The notes: a model not told the origin generated them from the sequence alone. A stretch of 64,000 bases of DNA from Amborella trichopoda (GCF_000471905.2 NW_006500351.1:1282533-1346532), one strand, 5' to 3'. Shown: positions 47,660 through 59,635, counted from the first letter of the stretch. A program made the numbers and translations.

Positions 47660-48257
47660 TGTTAGGATTTTTGGATTTGAAAAATTCTTTGGTGTATTTC
47701 AAAATGTAGTAACTTTGTGTTGTTTTCTAAAGCCTTTAAGAAGTTTGAGAGAAAAGTAGCAAGTCTTAGTCTCACATTGAATATTTTAATCAGAATTTAG
47801 TGGTATAAATGTGGGAGTATGTGGGAGCTCATAAAACAAAAGTGAGAGTGTGGGTGCTTGTATGGAACACACAGCGTGTTTAATGGTATATGTATTAAGG
47901 CACAAAGGTGCTTGATGGTACACTTTGTACTTCCAATGCTTACATATTAATTGTTGGACGGTTCGGTTTCCAATAATCAAAGATAATCCAAAGTCATAGA
48001 CAAGCAAAACAATCACTTCTAAAAGCTACCAAGAACCTCTATAAAATGGGTTCATTTTTTCAAGAATTGTACACTCTTTTCTGTCTCTTTCACTCTCATG
48101 TACTCTATCACTCTACCCAATTTTTTTTCTCTCTCTATACCTCGAACTTTCTCTCTTAACTATTAAACTTCTCTGGTGCAAACAATAACTTCTAGTTCAT
48201 CTGCACAGAACTTCGAAGCAAATTTGAGACCTACTATTTTGCTATATCGTGAGGACC
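47660..48257 (+). repeat. Probable 3' LTR of copia element D
   Basis: After the purine-rich AGTGGAGGAAA the sequence starts TGTTAGGATTTTTGG, a usual copia LTR start. A TATA-like CTATAAAATGGG lies at about 48040. The end is not certain; the MITE at 48258 sets a limit. No second copy exists in the window to confirm the length. Confidence 0.6.
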
Positions 48258-48573
48258 AATTTGTTTAGGGGTGCAGTTAGCATACGNNNNNNNNNNNNNN
48301 NNNNNNATATCTAATTATAAAATTTTAAATTTCATAGATGGTTAAAATCAAGTACATCTATAAACATATAAAAATCTTAAAGTTGGACGGTGTAGATAAT
48401 ATGTTGTAAAATGCACTATTTCTGAGACTTAAAATCTTTTTATTTTTCATGGTCATACATCTCGATGTCGAGATGATCAATCAAAGGGTTTTACAACATT
48501 AAAACTGCATTTTCTAATGGATTTTTGAGGTGCATCTGTAGTTCTACATATATGGTTGCAACCTTATATAAAC
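48258..48573. mobile_element. MITE family 1, copy b, interrupted by the assembly gap
   Basis: Left of the gap GGGGTGCAGTTAGCATAC and right of it ATATCTAATTATAAAATTTT match the two sides of copy c in inverse order (53408-53425 and about 53286-53305). Right end: GTTGCAACCTTATATAAAC. It is therefore one MITE copy with part of its middle missing. Confidence 0.65.
48287..48306. other. Assembly gap (20 N)
   Basis: Twenty N, a placeholder of fixed size. By comparison with MITE copy c at 53063-53425, about 100 bp is missing. Confidence 0.95.
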
Positions 48574-49800
48574 TTTTTCCTTTGTTTTAATTTCTATGCA
48601 TTGATTAAAGTGTACAAAGAGGGCAAATATTACTTTAAGAAAGGACTACTGCATGCACAAAATCAAGAAGGTTTTCTATGTATTTCTGCCCTTATTTCAC
48701 CCTCTTATGCCAACAATAGATTTGGGTCTACCTTAAAAGTTGTATTGTTTTTTAATATTGTATTAAAAGACATGTTAATTCTACACATTTCAAATAAAAT
48801 TGACAATGTAAAGTATCACAACTTTACTTTTATTTAAGGTCGCTATCTTATACTACTATTCACACCCTTTATATGTGTGTGTACTAACCTAAATCGTGTG
48901 CTTTTCACATTCTATAAAAAGTACAAAATAAACTCTTGATAATTAAAGTATTAAAAAACACTCTGGTAGTTCAAATCTATATCACACCCTGGAATGTCGC
49001 CTATTAACTCATGGAAGTTAGATCTTTCCAAATTATAGAGTAAATAACAATATTTATTTGAGAACGAGTTGGGGTTGTGGTGGTAGTAGCACTGATGCCC
49101 TATTTAAAGTCTAAGCTTTTATTCTCCCTTAACGTATTAAAAAACCACTAACGATTTCAAAAAATAAGTAGAAGCTCGTCATCACTGTCGAAATACCCCA
49201 AAAAAAAAAACACAAAAAAAAAAAAACAATACTTATCGTAAGCCTTGAGATGGACTGAGGATAGAAGTCCAAAATCTACGCTTTCATGTAGGAAAAGTAC
49301 GAAACACGGGCCGTCTCGTTTTCCCAGTAATTTCTTAAGGCATCCTTATAATACCTACCGGGCATACATCCATGATGCTAGAATATACAAGAGAGTACAC
49401 TTGTTGCTTTCAAAGAACTCTCACAAAATCATTTCCTCCATTCACTTCTTTAGATAACAACCCAATCCATTTTGTATCCCCTTCAACTTAGCAACTAACC
49501 TCAAAAAAATCGTATTGCTCGTTGTATGTACTTTAAAAAAAAAAGTTAGAAAATGAAAATAAAAATGTTAGAAAATTAAAGAGATACTACTTGATTCTTG
49601 AATGGCTAGATTTAACTTAAATATCTACAAACTCAAAATTTATTCTTTAAAAAATGATCACGTTTAATTTTGTTTTTTTTCTATAACGTAGATTAGTGGG
49701 GAAGGATTTATTTATATAGAAATAGAATTCAAAATATCATGTTGTAGTACCCACCACTCTAATCACTTATACCATGAATCCATTTCTAAATCAAGGGGCT
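48574..49800. other. AT-rich intergenic sequence
   Basis: No gene seen. It has A-runs at 49199-49230 and short open frames without domains (48556-48837, 49245-49457). Confidence 0.5.
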
Positions 49801-49919
49801 TCTTACGAGAGTAATAATCCATGGCAACCATGAGATGAAAAACTAAATGGTGAAAAGACATGGCACCAAAAGGATAGATTATTCAGCGGGAGAGAGAGAG
49901 AGGGGAGGGGGGGGGGGAT

Positions 49920-50143
49920 ATAGGACCAATTGCCACCTAGGAAACTGTCTTGTAGCATGCCAAAGCATGGCCCTTGGTTGGGTGAAAACAACCCATATTT
50001 GGAACCATCCTGACCCCCACTCAATATCGAAAACAACTCTTCCTTTGGAGGTATTAGTGGGGGATTGATTACAATGACCCCTTTCTCTCTCACTGCATCA
50101 TCACTTGAGTGATATGCAACCTTGCACGTAGCCATGCTCTCAA
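49920..50143 (-). other. Unidentified open stretch with an exon-like left edge
   Basis: On the minus strand a long pyrimidine tract (50206-50147) ends in CAG at 50146-50144, and an open frame follows: IESMATCKVAYHSSDDAVRE, then KGVIVINPPLIPPKEELFSI, then QDGSKYGLFSPNQGPCFGML. The composition looks like real protein, unlike the neighbouring AT-rich shadows. I do not recognise the family. A G-run at 49906-49918 and low-complexity sequence follow, so the exon, if real, ends before about 49920. It could be an exon fragment of a decayed or captured gene. Confidence 0.3.
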
Positions 50144-50328
50144 TCTGAAAAAAAGAAAAAAAGAAAAAAAAAAAAAAAGAAAAAAAAAAGACAGGAAAAA
50201 AAAAAGTGAGTAAGAAATTTGAAAAGAACTTTATAGGCAAATGGATCATGTGGCCAATATTTGATAAGACACAACAAATCCAATGGTCCTGTTTCCAGAA
50301 CATTGATACTGTTTAAGCTAAAGATAAG

Positions 50329-50465
50329 CTACAAACCATTCCTCTTTGGAAAAACCTTCTTCTTTCAATCTTTTTAACCCTTAAATGATCTAAACGCTAC
50401 AAACCATTCCTCTTTGGAAAAGCTTCGTCTTTGAATCTTGTAAACCTTAAATGACCTAAAACCTT
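50329..50465. repeat. Tandem duplication of about 68 bp
   Basis: GCTACAAACCATTCCTCTTT occurs at about 50328 and about 50397, each followed by a related 45 bp ending in CCTTAAATGA. Confidence 0.75.
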
Positions 50466-50529
50466 TCATGCCACGTGGCTCTGACATGAATGTTTTTCCT
50501 TTAAAAAGCTGAAAGAAAAATCATAAATT

Positions 50530-50870
50530 AGAGGCGGCAAGTATTGTGAAAGTGTTTTCACTTAGGGCTATTTTGCTACGTGTGAAAATATTTTCAAAAA
50601 AGTACTTACAACTTTTATATGTGATTAGACATGCGAGTTTTTCATACCGTCCCAACACATTAACTTACAATAAATTGATATGAAAACGCTTCTTACACCT
50701 ACTCACAGGAAGGAATTCTTTCATATGAGGATACTTTTATGAAAATAGTTTTATTTTTACGAAAATAGTTTTTCATACCAAATGTTACCTTATTCATTTA
50801 TGAACTATCCAAGTCCTAATCACATGATATGAAAATACTTTTCACACTTAATCACTGATGATATTAATTA
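50530..50870. repeat. AT-rich stretch with repeated TGAAAATA.TTTTCA blocks
   Basis: Several direct and inverted copies of a short unit (GTGAAAATATTTTCA, ATGAAAATAGTTTT, ATGAAAATACTTTTCAC) between 50545 and 50860. The pattern is like the subterminal repeats of a non-autonomous DNA element. I could not fix ends or a target duplication. Confidence 0.35.
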
Positions 50871-51120
50871 TTTGACATTTTATTCATATATTTTGAAATA
50901 ATTTTAAATTTCCCATAAAAAATGCACAGTTTTTAACTAGGAATAGTAGGAAAAGGGTAAAATGTTAAATAGTATAAAGGTTAAGTGTATTTTAAAAAAT
51001 CTCCCCAAAATTACACTTGTACCCCAAAAACTCCTTGTTTGTCATCGGAGGGCGCTTTTTGCTCACTATAAGAAAGTTTGGTCCTTTGAGAAAGCAAATC
51101 GACTTTATCACAAAAACATT

Positions 51121-51333
51121 TGGGATTGTCTACAAATATACTATTTATCTTTTGTTTATGGAGGTCATAATTATTTTCACTCATTCAAATTGGGTCGTTG
51201 TAAAAATATCATTGAATAGACATAAAGATTAAAAAATAAAATTCTTTGGCTTCCTGACTCACCCCAAACTATCCAATTTGACATCTAATGAGTATGACTT
51301 CCATATACGAAAGATAAATAGTATATAATCCCA
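51121..51333. mobile_element. MITE family 2, copy 1
   Basis: About 213 bp. The left end TGGGATTGTCTACAAATATA is followed by CTATTTATCTTTT. The right end has AGATAAATAGTATATAATCCCA, which reads TGGGATTATATACTATTTAT on the other strand. The inside has the family blocks CACTCATTC and CATCTAATGA. Confidence 0.65.
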
Positions 51334-51371
51334 AAATATATTGCCCTCTAAAAAAGATTGGGAGACGGCTT

Positions 51372-51446
51372 CTTCAATTGCTATAGTGTTTACTGCTCTC
51401 CCATGAAACTTCAAATGCTATAGTGTCTACTGCTCTCCCATGAAAT
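51372..51446. repeat. Tandem duplication of about 40 bp
   Basis: TGCTATAGTGTTTACTGCTC and TGCTATAGTGTCTACTGCTC, each followed by TCCCATGAAA. Confidence 0.75.
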
Positions 51447-52234
51447 TGGAAAGAGGAAATCCATCACAAAGAGCAACTTTTCAGAGAAATCTTTACCGTG
51501 AAACAAATATATGACTTCGTTTTCTCATATTTTTGAGGGTGCAAAGAAAAATAGGACACTATATACCCTTTACAAGGACATGGGGTGTCACCGTTGTACA
51601 CGTGTCAAAAAGTTTTGTATGATTTTTCTCTACTGGGGTGTGATAACGATGTAACAGCTGTAACTTAGAATGGCATGATGTTAACATATATCCAAAAGCT
51701 AATTGTAAGTTTTCTTTTTGTATTTTTAAATTTATGCTAAGTTTTAAGTGGGGTTGGCTCAGGTGGTTGGTTAGAGGGTTGGGAGTCTCAACATCACCTC
51801 TTGCTCTCTATTTTTGTTCAAAAGAAAAAAATTATGGAAAAAAAATGATCATTTTTGTGGACTAGCTTCAATAGAGAATTCCACTCAAGTAATTTAGCTT
51901 CAAAGGGTCAACATGTTTATTTTACATGGATTGTCTTTAAAGAGACAATTTTTTCTTTTATACATGGAGGTCACAATCATTTTCACTCATTAGATGTCAA
52001 ATTCAATGGCTTAGGGTGAGTCATCAAGTCTGAATTTTTTTTCCGAAAGGGGCTGTGATAGTGGCATGTCTATCGCAACCCAAGATGGATCCATTGTTTC
52101 CAGTTGCCATAGAGTTGGTGTTTCATTTAGGAAATTTGATGTTTGAAGCTTTAAGAAATTATACAAGTCAAAAGATTTTATACACCCTTCAGAGCAACCA
52201 TAACGTCCATTTACTCCATTGCGAAAGGACGTGA

Positions 52235-52610
52235 TTTGTATAAGGTTGAGGCCCTAAACAATCAAAGTAATGCTCATCTTCAAATAATGTTGAAAGATGT
52301 CGTCTCAGCATTGAAAATATTTATGATGGCTTCAAAATTTATTTTCATCTTTAAATATGAAAATTCAAGCTTCAAAAATAGTTTAGATAAAACAGATCTA
52401 TGAACACTTAATAATCTTGAAGATTGGCGATCCAGATAATACATTACAAGATGTACTATTTTCAAGACTTTAAATCCAATTTTGTATGTATGCCCATGTA
52501 TCTCAATGTCAAGATGATCGGATTTGAGGGCTTTTCAGCTTCAAAACAACTTCTATTGCTAAATTTTTGAGTTGCACCTTGATTGTTTAAGGCGTCAACC
52601 TTATGTAAAC
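52235..52610. mobile_element. MITE family 1, copy a
   Basis: About 376 bp. The left terminus TTTGTATAAGGTTGAGGCCC is matched by the right terminus, which reads GTTTACATAAGGTTGACGCC on the other strand. CTAAACAATCAA or TTAAACAATCAA follows at both ends. The whole element is an imperfect palindrome, as in foldback MITEs. Confidence 0.75.
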
Positions 52611-53062
52611 TTTTTCCTTGGGAAAATCTATATCAGAGCATTTTTGAGCGTCAAACATTAAGGATGAATTATCTTAAGGTAAACTAATAGGAGCATTTTC
52701 GCGCCTCACATGTTGGAATGTATTCTCTTCAACCAAGTGAACTATTTAGAAAATGAAAAAAGTAATTCATACTGAGCTTGAAAAACTCAATGTCCTCAAT
52801 TTGAATTGAGACAATCAAATTTCAGGGAGCTAGGTCTAAGTCGCTGAATTTTTATTTTTTATTTTTTATCTTTTTTCTGGTGACTTTTCTTTAGTAGATC
52901 CCAAAAATTTCAGATCCAAAAAATTCACCTACCTAGCTTTCTCATTGTAGTATGCTGATAGTAACCTTCATTGGGAGGTAAATATTCCTTCAATGAATTT
53001 ACATAAGCCTAGCGGCCAGTTTTATCATTATATACTATGAGACATTTACTATTAGGAAAAAG

Positions 53063-53425
53063 GTTATATAAGGTTACAACTTTACCTCTATAGCTGTGGA
53101 TGTACCTCAAAAATCGATCGAAAAATGTAGTTTTAATGTTGAAAAACCCTTTGATTAATCATCTCGAAAAATAAAAAGATTTTAAGTCTCAGAAATAGTT
53201 CATTTTACAACGTTTATCTACACTGTCCATTTTCAAGATTTTCATATTTTATAGATCTACTTGATTTGGACTATTTTTTAAATTTAAAATTTTATAATTA
53301 GATATAAAAATAGATTTTGAGATAATCTTAATAACATTTTACATCAAAATTATAAACCATGATAAAATTTGAAGGTGCACTTTACCTCTACAGCTACGGA
53401 TGGACCTGTATGCCAACTGCATCCT
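53063..53425. mobile_element. MITE family 1, copy c
   Basis: Inverse to copy b. Left end GTTATATAAGGTTACAAC; the AAAAATCGATCGAAAAATG and ATCATCTCGAAAAATAAAAA blocks match 48440-48530 in reverse. Right end GGTGCACTTTACC, then CTGTATGCCAACTGCATCC. Confidence 0.65.
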
Positions 53426-53636
53426 TACTATTATTACCAAGAGGTAACAATCATTCCTAATTGTTAAATGTCAAATTGGATGGCTTAGGATATGTCACAA
53501 AGTTCGAGAAATTTTATTTTGAACTTTGAGTCTAGTCAATGACATTTTTACAAGCCCCCTATTTAAAAATCCGAGGATAAAAGTGATTATGACCTCCTTG
53601 TATTACAAGTAAATAATATATTTATATGGGATTGTA
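53426..53636. mobile_element. MITE family 2, partial copy
   Basis: Holds GGTAACAATCATTCC, GGATGGCTTAGGATATGTCA, TTTGAGTCTAGTCAATGACA and at the right ACCTCCTTGTATTACAAGTAA, in family order. The left terminus is missing or decayed. It joins directly to the next copy. Confidence 0.5.
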
Positions 53637-53869
53637 TACAATAAGACCATTTATCTTTGATACAAGGTGCTCACAATTATTTACAACCATCCGATGTGAA
53701 ATTTGATAGCTTGGGTGTGCCACAAAGTTCGAAAAAATTCTTTTGAAGTTTGAGCTTGGTCAATGAAATAAATACAACCATCCAATTTCACATCCAATGA
53801 CCAAGATTATGGTTAACACTTTACCAAACATAAAGGTATTAATCAAACGTAAATGGTTTCATTCTATAC
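53637..53869. mobile_element. MITE family 2, copy 2
   Basis: About 233 bp. Left TGGGATTGTATACAATAAGA, then CCATTTATCTTTGATACAAG. Right GTAAATGGTTTCATTCTATA, which reads TATAGAATGAAACCATTTAC on the other strand. Confidence 0.7.
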
Positions 53870-54304
53870 TTTTCTATTTTATATACATTTCCGTTTTCAA
53901 AGTGTGGTGCGGTCATTGTATATTTTTCGTACTTACAATATTAAAGTATTTTCTATAGTCTTATGCTCCCATTTTGCGCACAATATAATGAAGGATACTC
54001 GTGTCAATGAAAGTTGACAGGTAATTTATACTCATTTTCCTTATTTTCATGTTTTCCTTTAAGTTTCCAAAAAACAAAAAAGCTGTCCTAAAAGTGGTTA
54101 TGGAATTGCTTACAATCCTACCGTTGACCTATGCAAAAACATAAAACTTAACCCAGGGTTGTTGAAAAGTGAGTAAGTGCTAAAACCTTTTATAGAGTAT
54201 CAATTGCAAAAGAAAATGATATTTAAAAAGCAGAGTCATGTTGGCTTTATTGGATTCTTGTTTCGAGAAGTATGCAAAGATATTATGAAATTTTTTATAG
54301 AATA

Positions 54305-54685
54305 AGTTATGTCGAACCTAGGCTCTAAACAATCAAATTAGAGCCTACCTCAAAACTTTCACACTAAAAGAGATTGTTTTGATGCTTAAATTTTCTCAAA
54401 TTTATCATTTCTGCATCAAGATGGATGGATTTGAGAAAAAAATAGATTTTAAATTTTGAAAATATTGCATCATGTAATGCATTTTTTGGATCGTCAGTTT
54501 TTATGTTATTCAAGTTTTCATAGATCTACTCTATATAAACTATTTTTTAATAGCTTTAAATTTTATAATTAAAGATGAAAATATATTTTAAGGCTAATAA
54601 AAAATTTCTAGTATTGAAACCACATTTTTCAATACTATTTGAAGGTGGGGCCTAATTTGTTTAGAGCCTCAACTCTATACAAACA
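54305..54685. mobile_element. MITE family 1, copy d
   Basis: About 381 bp. Left end AGTTATGTCGAACCTAGGCT, then CTAAACAATCAA. Right end, read on the other strand, GTTTGTATAGAGTTGAGGCT, then CTAAACAAATTAGG. The middle has the family block CATAGATCTACTC. Confidence 0.7.
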
Positions 54686-54689
54686 ACAT

Positions 54690-54875
54690 ATTTTTTTATT
54701 CAAATAGGTCGCCATTGTTCTAGTCAATCATATTTCAAATGGGGTAGTCTTCAATGAAGTATTAATTACACTCAAAGTTTCAAAAAGAAATTTTCAAATT
54801 CTATCATATACGGAAGTCAACCAAATTGACCTCTATTGGCTAATACCAAAAGATAAATGGTCTAGCATACAATCT
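54690..54875. mobile_element. MITE family 2, decayed copy
   Basis: Family blocks AATAGGTCGCCATTGTTCTA and, at the right, AAAGATAAATGGTCTAGCAT. Ends only approximate. Confidence 0.4.
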
Positions 54876-55018
54876 CTCTTTCTTTTCTTTTTGCTTTTTC
54901 CACATCAAGAGTTTAAAACGTGATGTCTCCCACCAGAACTGATACACTTGTCTTTAGGCCAAATCACAAACATACATTATGACATGGCCAATTACTTTTT
55001 ACTGTAATGATAATTGCT

Positions 55019-55241
55019 TGGGGATTGTATCCAATGAGAACAAGGTGGTCACAATTCATTATAATCATTTGATGTGAATTTTAATAGTTTAGATGTGTCA
55101 TAAAGTTTAAGAATTTTTTTTTTTTAAGTTTGAGCTTGGTCAATGGAATAATTATAGCCATTCAATTTCATATCCAATAGTCAAGAATAATGTGACCACC
55201 TTGTATTAAAGGTAAATGGTCTCATTCTATCATTTCCCTAA
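55019..55241. mobile_element. MITE family 2, copy 3
   Basis: About 223 bp. Left TGGGGATTGTATCCAATGAG, then AACAAGGTGGTCAC. Right GTGACCACCTTGTATTAAAG, then GTAAATGGTCTCATTCTA. The ends are inverted repeats of each other. Confidence 0.7.
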
Positions 55242-55309
55242 TTGTTTGTTTGAGTGGCAATATTTTCAAAGAAAATTTTTTGTGAGGTGTTAATCTTGTA
55301 CCGTAGAGT

Positions 55310-55600
55310 GACGTGCATATTAAAAAATTCATATGAAACGGTTGTCCCTATGTTAAAAAATCTTCGAGTTGATCAACTCGAAATTTGAAATATATGGGTA
55401 TGAAAAAATAACGATTTTTAGTATTAAAAATATTGCATCTTGTAATACCTTATCTAGGTCGTCTATTTCCAAGATTTTCAAATATTTATAAATTTACTCG
55501 ATCCACACTAATTTTTAAGCTTTCAACTTCATAATTAGTGGGTGTAAATAAAGTTTTGGGCAATTTTATGAGTTATTGGCCCCGAGATAGTTTCTTCTAT
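55310..55600. mobile_element. MITE family 1, partial copy e
   Basis: Holds the middle blocks of the family (GATCAACTCGAAATTTGAAA, ATATTGCATCTTGTAATACC, AAATTTACTCGATCC) but not both termini. Confidence 0.5.
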
Positions 55601-58449
55601 CTAAGTTAGAAGGTCCATCGTTCTTTGATCGTTTATTTTTTTTGGGGTAAGTGAAAGTGTTAAGTTAGGGGATGCAGTTTATATAAACCACCCCATATTT
55701 TTTTTAGCACTAATATGTGAAGGTGTCATGTAAATCGCCTCCGAGATGCATGCAATACAAATTGTTTTTGCATATGACACCCTCACTCCAATGTGCAAAT
55801 GGAACCACAGCTAATTAATCAGAGCTGACCGAACAAGTGGTCTCATTGGTCGATCGCCGACTGTTAAAAGTAAAAACAAGGTTTGATAAAAAAAATCGAC
55901 TAAAACAAATGTGTTTGACTTATTGATTTCGACCTATTAATTTCGAATGATTCAACCAACCCAACTAAGTGGGCAATATTTTTCTAATAAATTATGTATT
56001 TTAAAATTATTATTTATATAATTTTTCATATTTTTAAAATTTTATTAAACTGATTCAACCGATGGTAGAATCGATTTTAACTGGAACAAACTCTTAATCA
56101 GTTGACTGATACCACTGAACCGAACCTCAACTCCATTGCATCTCAAAATTTAGTAAGACATTTATACGGGCACCTTTGTTTTTAATGGAATTTGCAAGCA
56201 TGGAAGAGAACGCCAATTTTCTTCAATAAATTTATCCATAATAACCTAGGTCCATGGAATCATGCTTCACAAGATTACTTGCATTCAAATCCTTGAGGAA
56301 TCCAATGGCTCAAAAAGTGGGAATCCTGGCCAGTTTGACGTCCATGGGGCAAATGAGTTGACAGCAAAAGCATGGTGTCACAAGAACCCTGGATTCTGTT
56401 CTCTCTCTCTTTATGTGATGTTGAGTTCATAAATAGTGGATGCACCACTTTTTAGTAGACAATTCCTTGTACAATATTGAATAATAAATGCAAACTTCAA
56501 AAAACAAAGATTGAATCATAAATGCGAAGAGCTTGAAGCCCACGGCACAACGAACATTTGCGGTTGGTACATTAATACGGCCCCAGAATTGCTCACACAG
56601 AGAGCTTCTCCATCCGTGCTTTCAACCGGGCTAAATAGAGCAACGGTTTCTTACATTTTAATCCTTAAAGCTAGGGCGTACTGTAAATTGTCGGCACTGT
56701 AATTTTCCTGAATTTTAAGGAGGGTTTACGCCTGGCACTTTTTTTTTTTTTCCAAAATTTGCTACCAATTGATGTTCCATCATAATACCAATTTTATATA
56801 ATGGTTTGATATTTGGAACATGCGGATTGCCCTAAAGTATGGGCAGTTTGAGGGTTGGGTTATCCTACCGATGGGTATTCTAATGTTTGAAACATTTGAT
56901 CGACCCCAAATTGGCCCCAACCTACGGGACATCCCTAAACAAATGTGAGCATTTTGAACTCTACATAAAATTTAGGAAAATACTCCAATACCATATTTGA
57001 TTCACATTAGTAACTTGAATTTCGGTAAAAACTGGGAAAGGCTATTTCTAGCTTCTGCAATTAATGATCCTGATAATAAAAAAAGTCAAGTCTAGCGAAA
57101 ACAAAATTTTCCAAATATACTCCCATTAAACAAAGGTAACCCATATTACGAAACAGGAAAATAGAACACTTTTTTGATTAGCGTTGCAATGGTCTGCAAG
57201 ACCCGGCCCTAAAAAAAGTAAGGCCTCACCCAAAAAATGTGGGCTGGCAGGGCGGGGCTTGGGCCAAGACCACAACAGAGCCCGCTGGGCTTGGCTTTCT
57301 ATTTTTTTACATTTTTTATTTTGCTATTTTATTCTACCTAGGCCAGTTCAGCCACAATACGGTTACAGCTAGGCTTCAGCCAAGGTCTATTTGGCTCGGT
57401 CGGCGCTAGGCTGGTCTTGGGGGAGCTCTTTGGCTCACAGTATTTTCTTGTAAGAAATGTTGAACAAGACTAATCACCCACTTGGCCAATCAAGATCGGT
57501 AGTTCAGATCTAACAAAGCCATTGTTCAATGATGATTCTAAAACCAAGCAATAAAAAAAGAGAATCAGGCGAGACCCGGGGGGTCATCGACGCTGACAAT
57601 ACATCAAATAAAAGAATATGGGCAATGACGATTAGGGGATCCGAAGGAAAAATAAAAAAGAAAAGAAAAGAAAAGAATATGAGGGAGAGAGAAGAATGAA
57701 GCAGGAGTGGACTTAAGGCAGAAGAGGGAGTAAGGGGTGGGGATGTGTCTTTGGCCTGCAGCCAGCCTGCAATAAATGCATTTTCGCGACGCTTCGATGG
57801 CAGTGAGAGGCGCTCTCTGTTCACTTTCTCACTCTAAAATTTCCCAAAATTCATCATATGACAACACCATTCAGTTTTTGCTTTTGAGTTGGTTGATTTT
57901 ACTGGAAAGATGGGTGGGCGTATCAGAATAAAAAACTTTTAGGGTTGGTCTGATGCAACAACTAATGAAGCTCAGTAAATATTGCAGATAGGGTTTTGTC
58001 ATTTTGGAATGTCCAGTTGCATTCTCCTCTTTTCCCCTCTCTGTGCCTCACTTTTGTCTTTAGATTTGCTTTGCAGTCACGTGAATCTCTCTGTACACAA
58101 TCTCTACTTTCCTCTTTTATGCCCTCATCTCTCTCTCTCTCTCTTAAAACTCGTTGGAATAACAACTTTTGATGCTAAGTTTCTCTCTCTCTCTCTCTCT
58201 CAATGAAGTCCTCTTGGAGTCTTGGATCTGACCACCCCAAAATTGGTTGATCAATCTTAAAACATTAGTTCCCTCAGGCACATAGAGAGTATAATCACTT
58301 AGCTTGTAATCTTTGTTTAATAGGCACCTAAAACTCAATGATCCAAAAAGAGAAACAAAAGGCACCTAAAATTCAGCATGTTTTAAGGAAATCACCATAT
58401 CTGTTCTTCTATTTTTTTGTTTTTTTCACAAAAAATATTCCCTCTATGA
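55601..58449. other. Intergenic sequence without a supported gene
   Basis: AT-rich, with short open frames lacking domains. A GC-richer stretch at 57195-57420 is full of GGGCTTGG-, GGCTTGGC- and GGCC-type words and may be part of a further repeat. Simple repeats: AAAAG at 57655-57680 and CT tracts at 58128-58145 and 58183-58202. Confidence 0.5.
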
Positions 58450-58870
58450 GATAGAATGTTGGGCGGACAAAAAAATAATATAGTTAGAGTGAGTGTAGTG
58501 GAGATAAGGATGTTGAGATAGATTAGTGACAAAATAAGAAAGGATAGAATTAGAAATGAATCAATTTGAAAACTTTGTGTGGCGCCAATAAACAATAAGA
58601 TAAGAGATAGTAGATTTAGGTGGGCTGGCCATATGCAGTTAAAAACTAGTACAACACTTGTTAAGATGTACGAGTTAGTTCAAATAGAAGGCTCAAAAAA
58701 GATAAAGAATATGCCTAAGAGGACGTAGTCAGAAGTTGTCCGAAAAGATATGAAAACTTATGGCCTCACTGAGGGTACGACACGTAATAGAACAACATGG
58801 AGAACCATAATTCATGTAGCCGACTCCAATTATTTGGATAAAAACTATAATGTTGATAATGATATTGGTA
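58450..58870 (+). pseudogene. 3' end of a LINE (non-LTR retrotransposon) RT gene
   Basis: The decayed frame reads VSVVEIRMLR, then DKIRKDRIRNESI, then CVAPINNKIRDSRFRWAGHM, then SEVVRKDMKTYGLT, then NRTTWRTIIHVADSNYLDK. This order (a basic helix, VAPI, RWxGHxQ, VVRKDxKxxGLT, then IHVAD) is the C-terminal tail of many plant LINE ORF2 proteins, probably the RTE-like kind. Stops near 58532, 58569 and 58726 interrupt it. The RT core and everything upstream are missing, as in the usual 5'-truncated copy. Confidence 0.7.
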
Positions 58871-59635
58871 AATTTTTAACAAAAGATCATTGTGAAAAGT
58901 TAAATGTATTTTTATATGATGTCAATAGTATTATTCTTAAAAGGTGTTCTTTTCACTTCTTTCCTTAATATTTGGGTGAGCCATACATACAGTAGATAGC
59001 CCATGCTCCGTCTATCCAATCTTTTTGTAATGTAGGTAACCCTTTACATTTATAATCATGAGAAACTATGTACAAGGGATTGAGGCTCCATGCAATATCA
59101 TTAAAGGGGTTAAAAAATTTTAAATTATATTTGAAGTGTATGCTTGTAAAATTCAATATCAATCACGTACTTCTTTAAAATAAAAAGTCAAAAAACTCCT
59201 TAAATCCAAAGAGACTTTTACCCAATGATAATTATGGGTCAAATTACTATAAGTACTCCTAATTGTTCTAGCTTCTTATCACCTCATTGAGGCAATTTTT
59301 TTTAAAAAAAACTCAGTTTTTTCTTGAGGACTTAATATAGTAATTTAAAATTGTATCATTAAGTGTAATTCATAACCTTTTAACCCCATAGTGGTATTGT
59401 AAGGGGCTTCTACTTCTTTTTTGATATTTTCTCTTTTAATATTAGTTGGAATACAAAGTTTAGTGTTTTTTTAATACCATGGTGATCACGACTGACTCGA
59501 CCAGCCGAACCAATCAGTCTGACAACTAACAAATATCTTGTGTGGTCTAATCTAAAAAATTAAAATTTGAAATAATTTTGGTTAGTCGAATCAATCAAGA
59601 TTGACTTAGTCGGTTTAGCTAAAGAAATCTGAGTG

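Noticed and set aside
57195-57420. A GC-rich stretch with GGGCTTGGGCC words, possibly a further transposon end
   Set aside because: I could find neither matched inverted ends nor a target duplication.
57510-57824. A minus-strand frame of 104 codons with a Phe/Leu-rich middle
   Set aside because: The Phe-rich part reads the AAAAG repeat at 57655-57680, and no domain is present.
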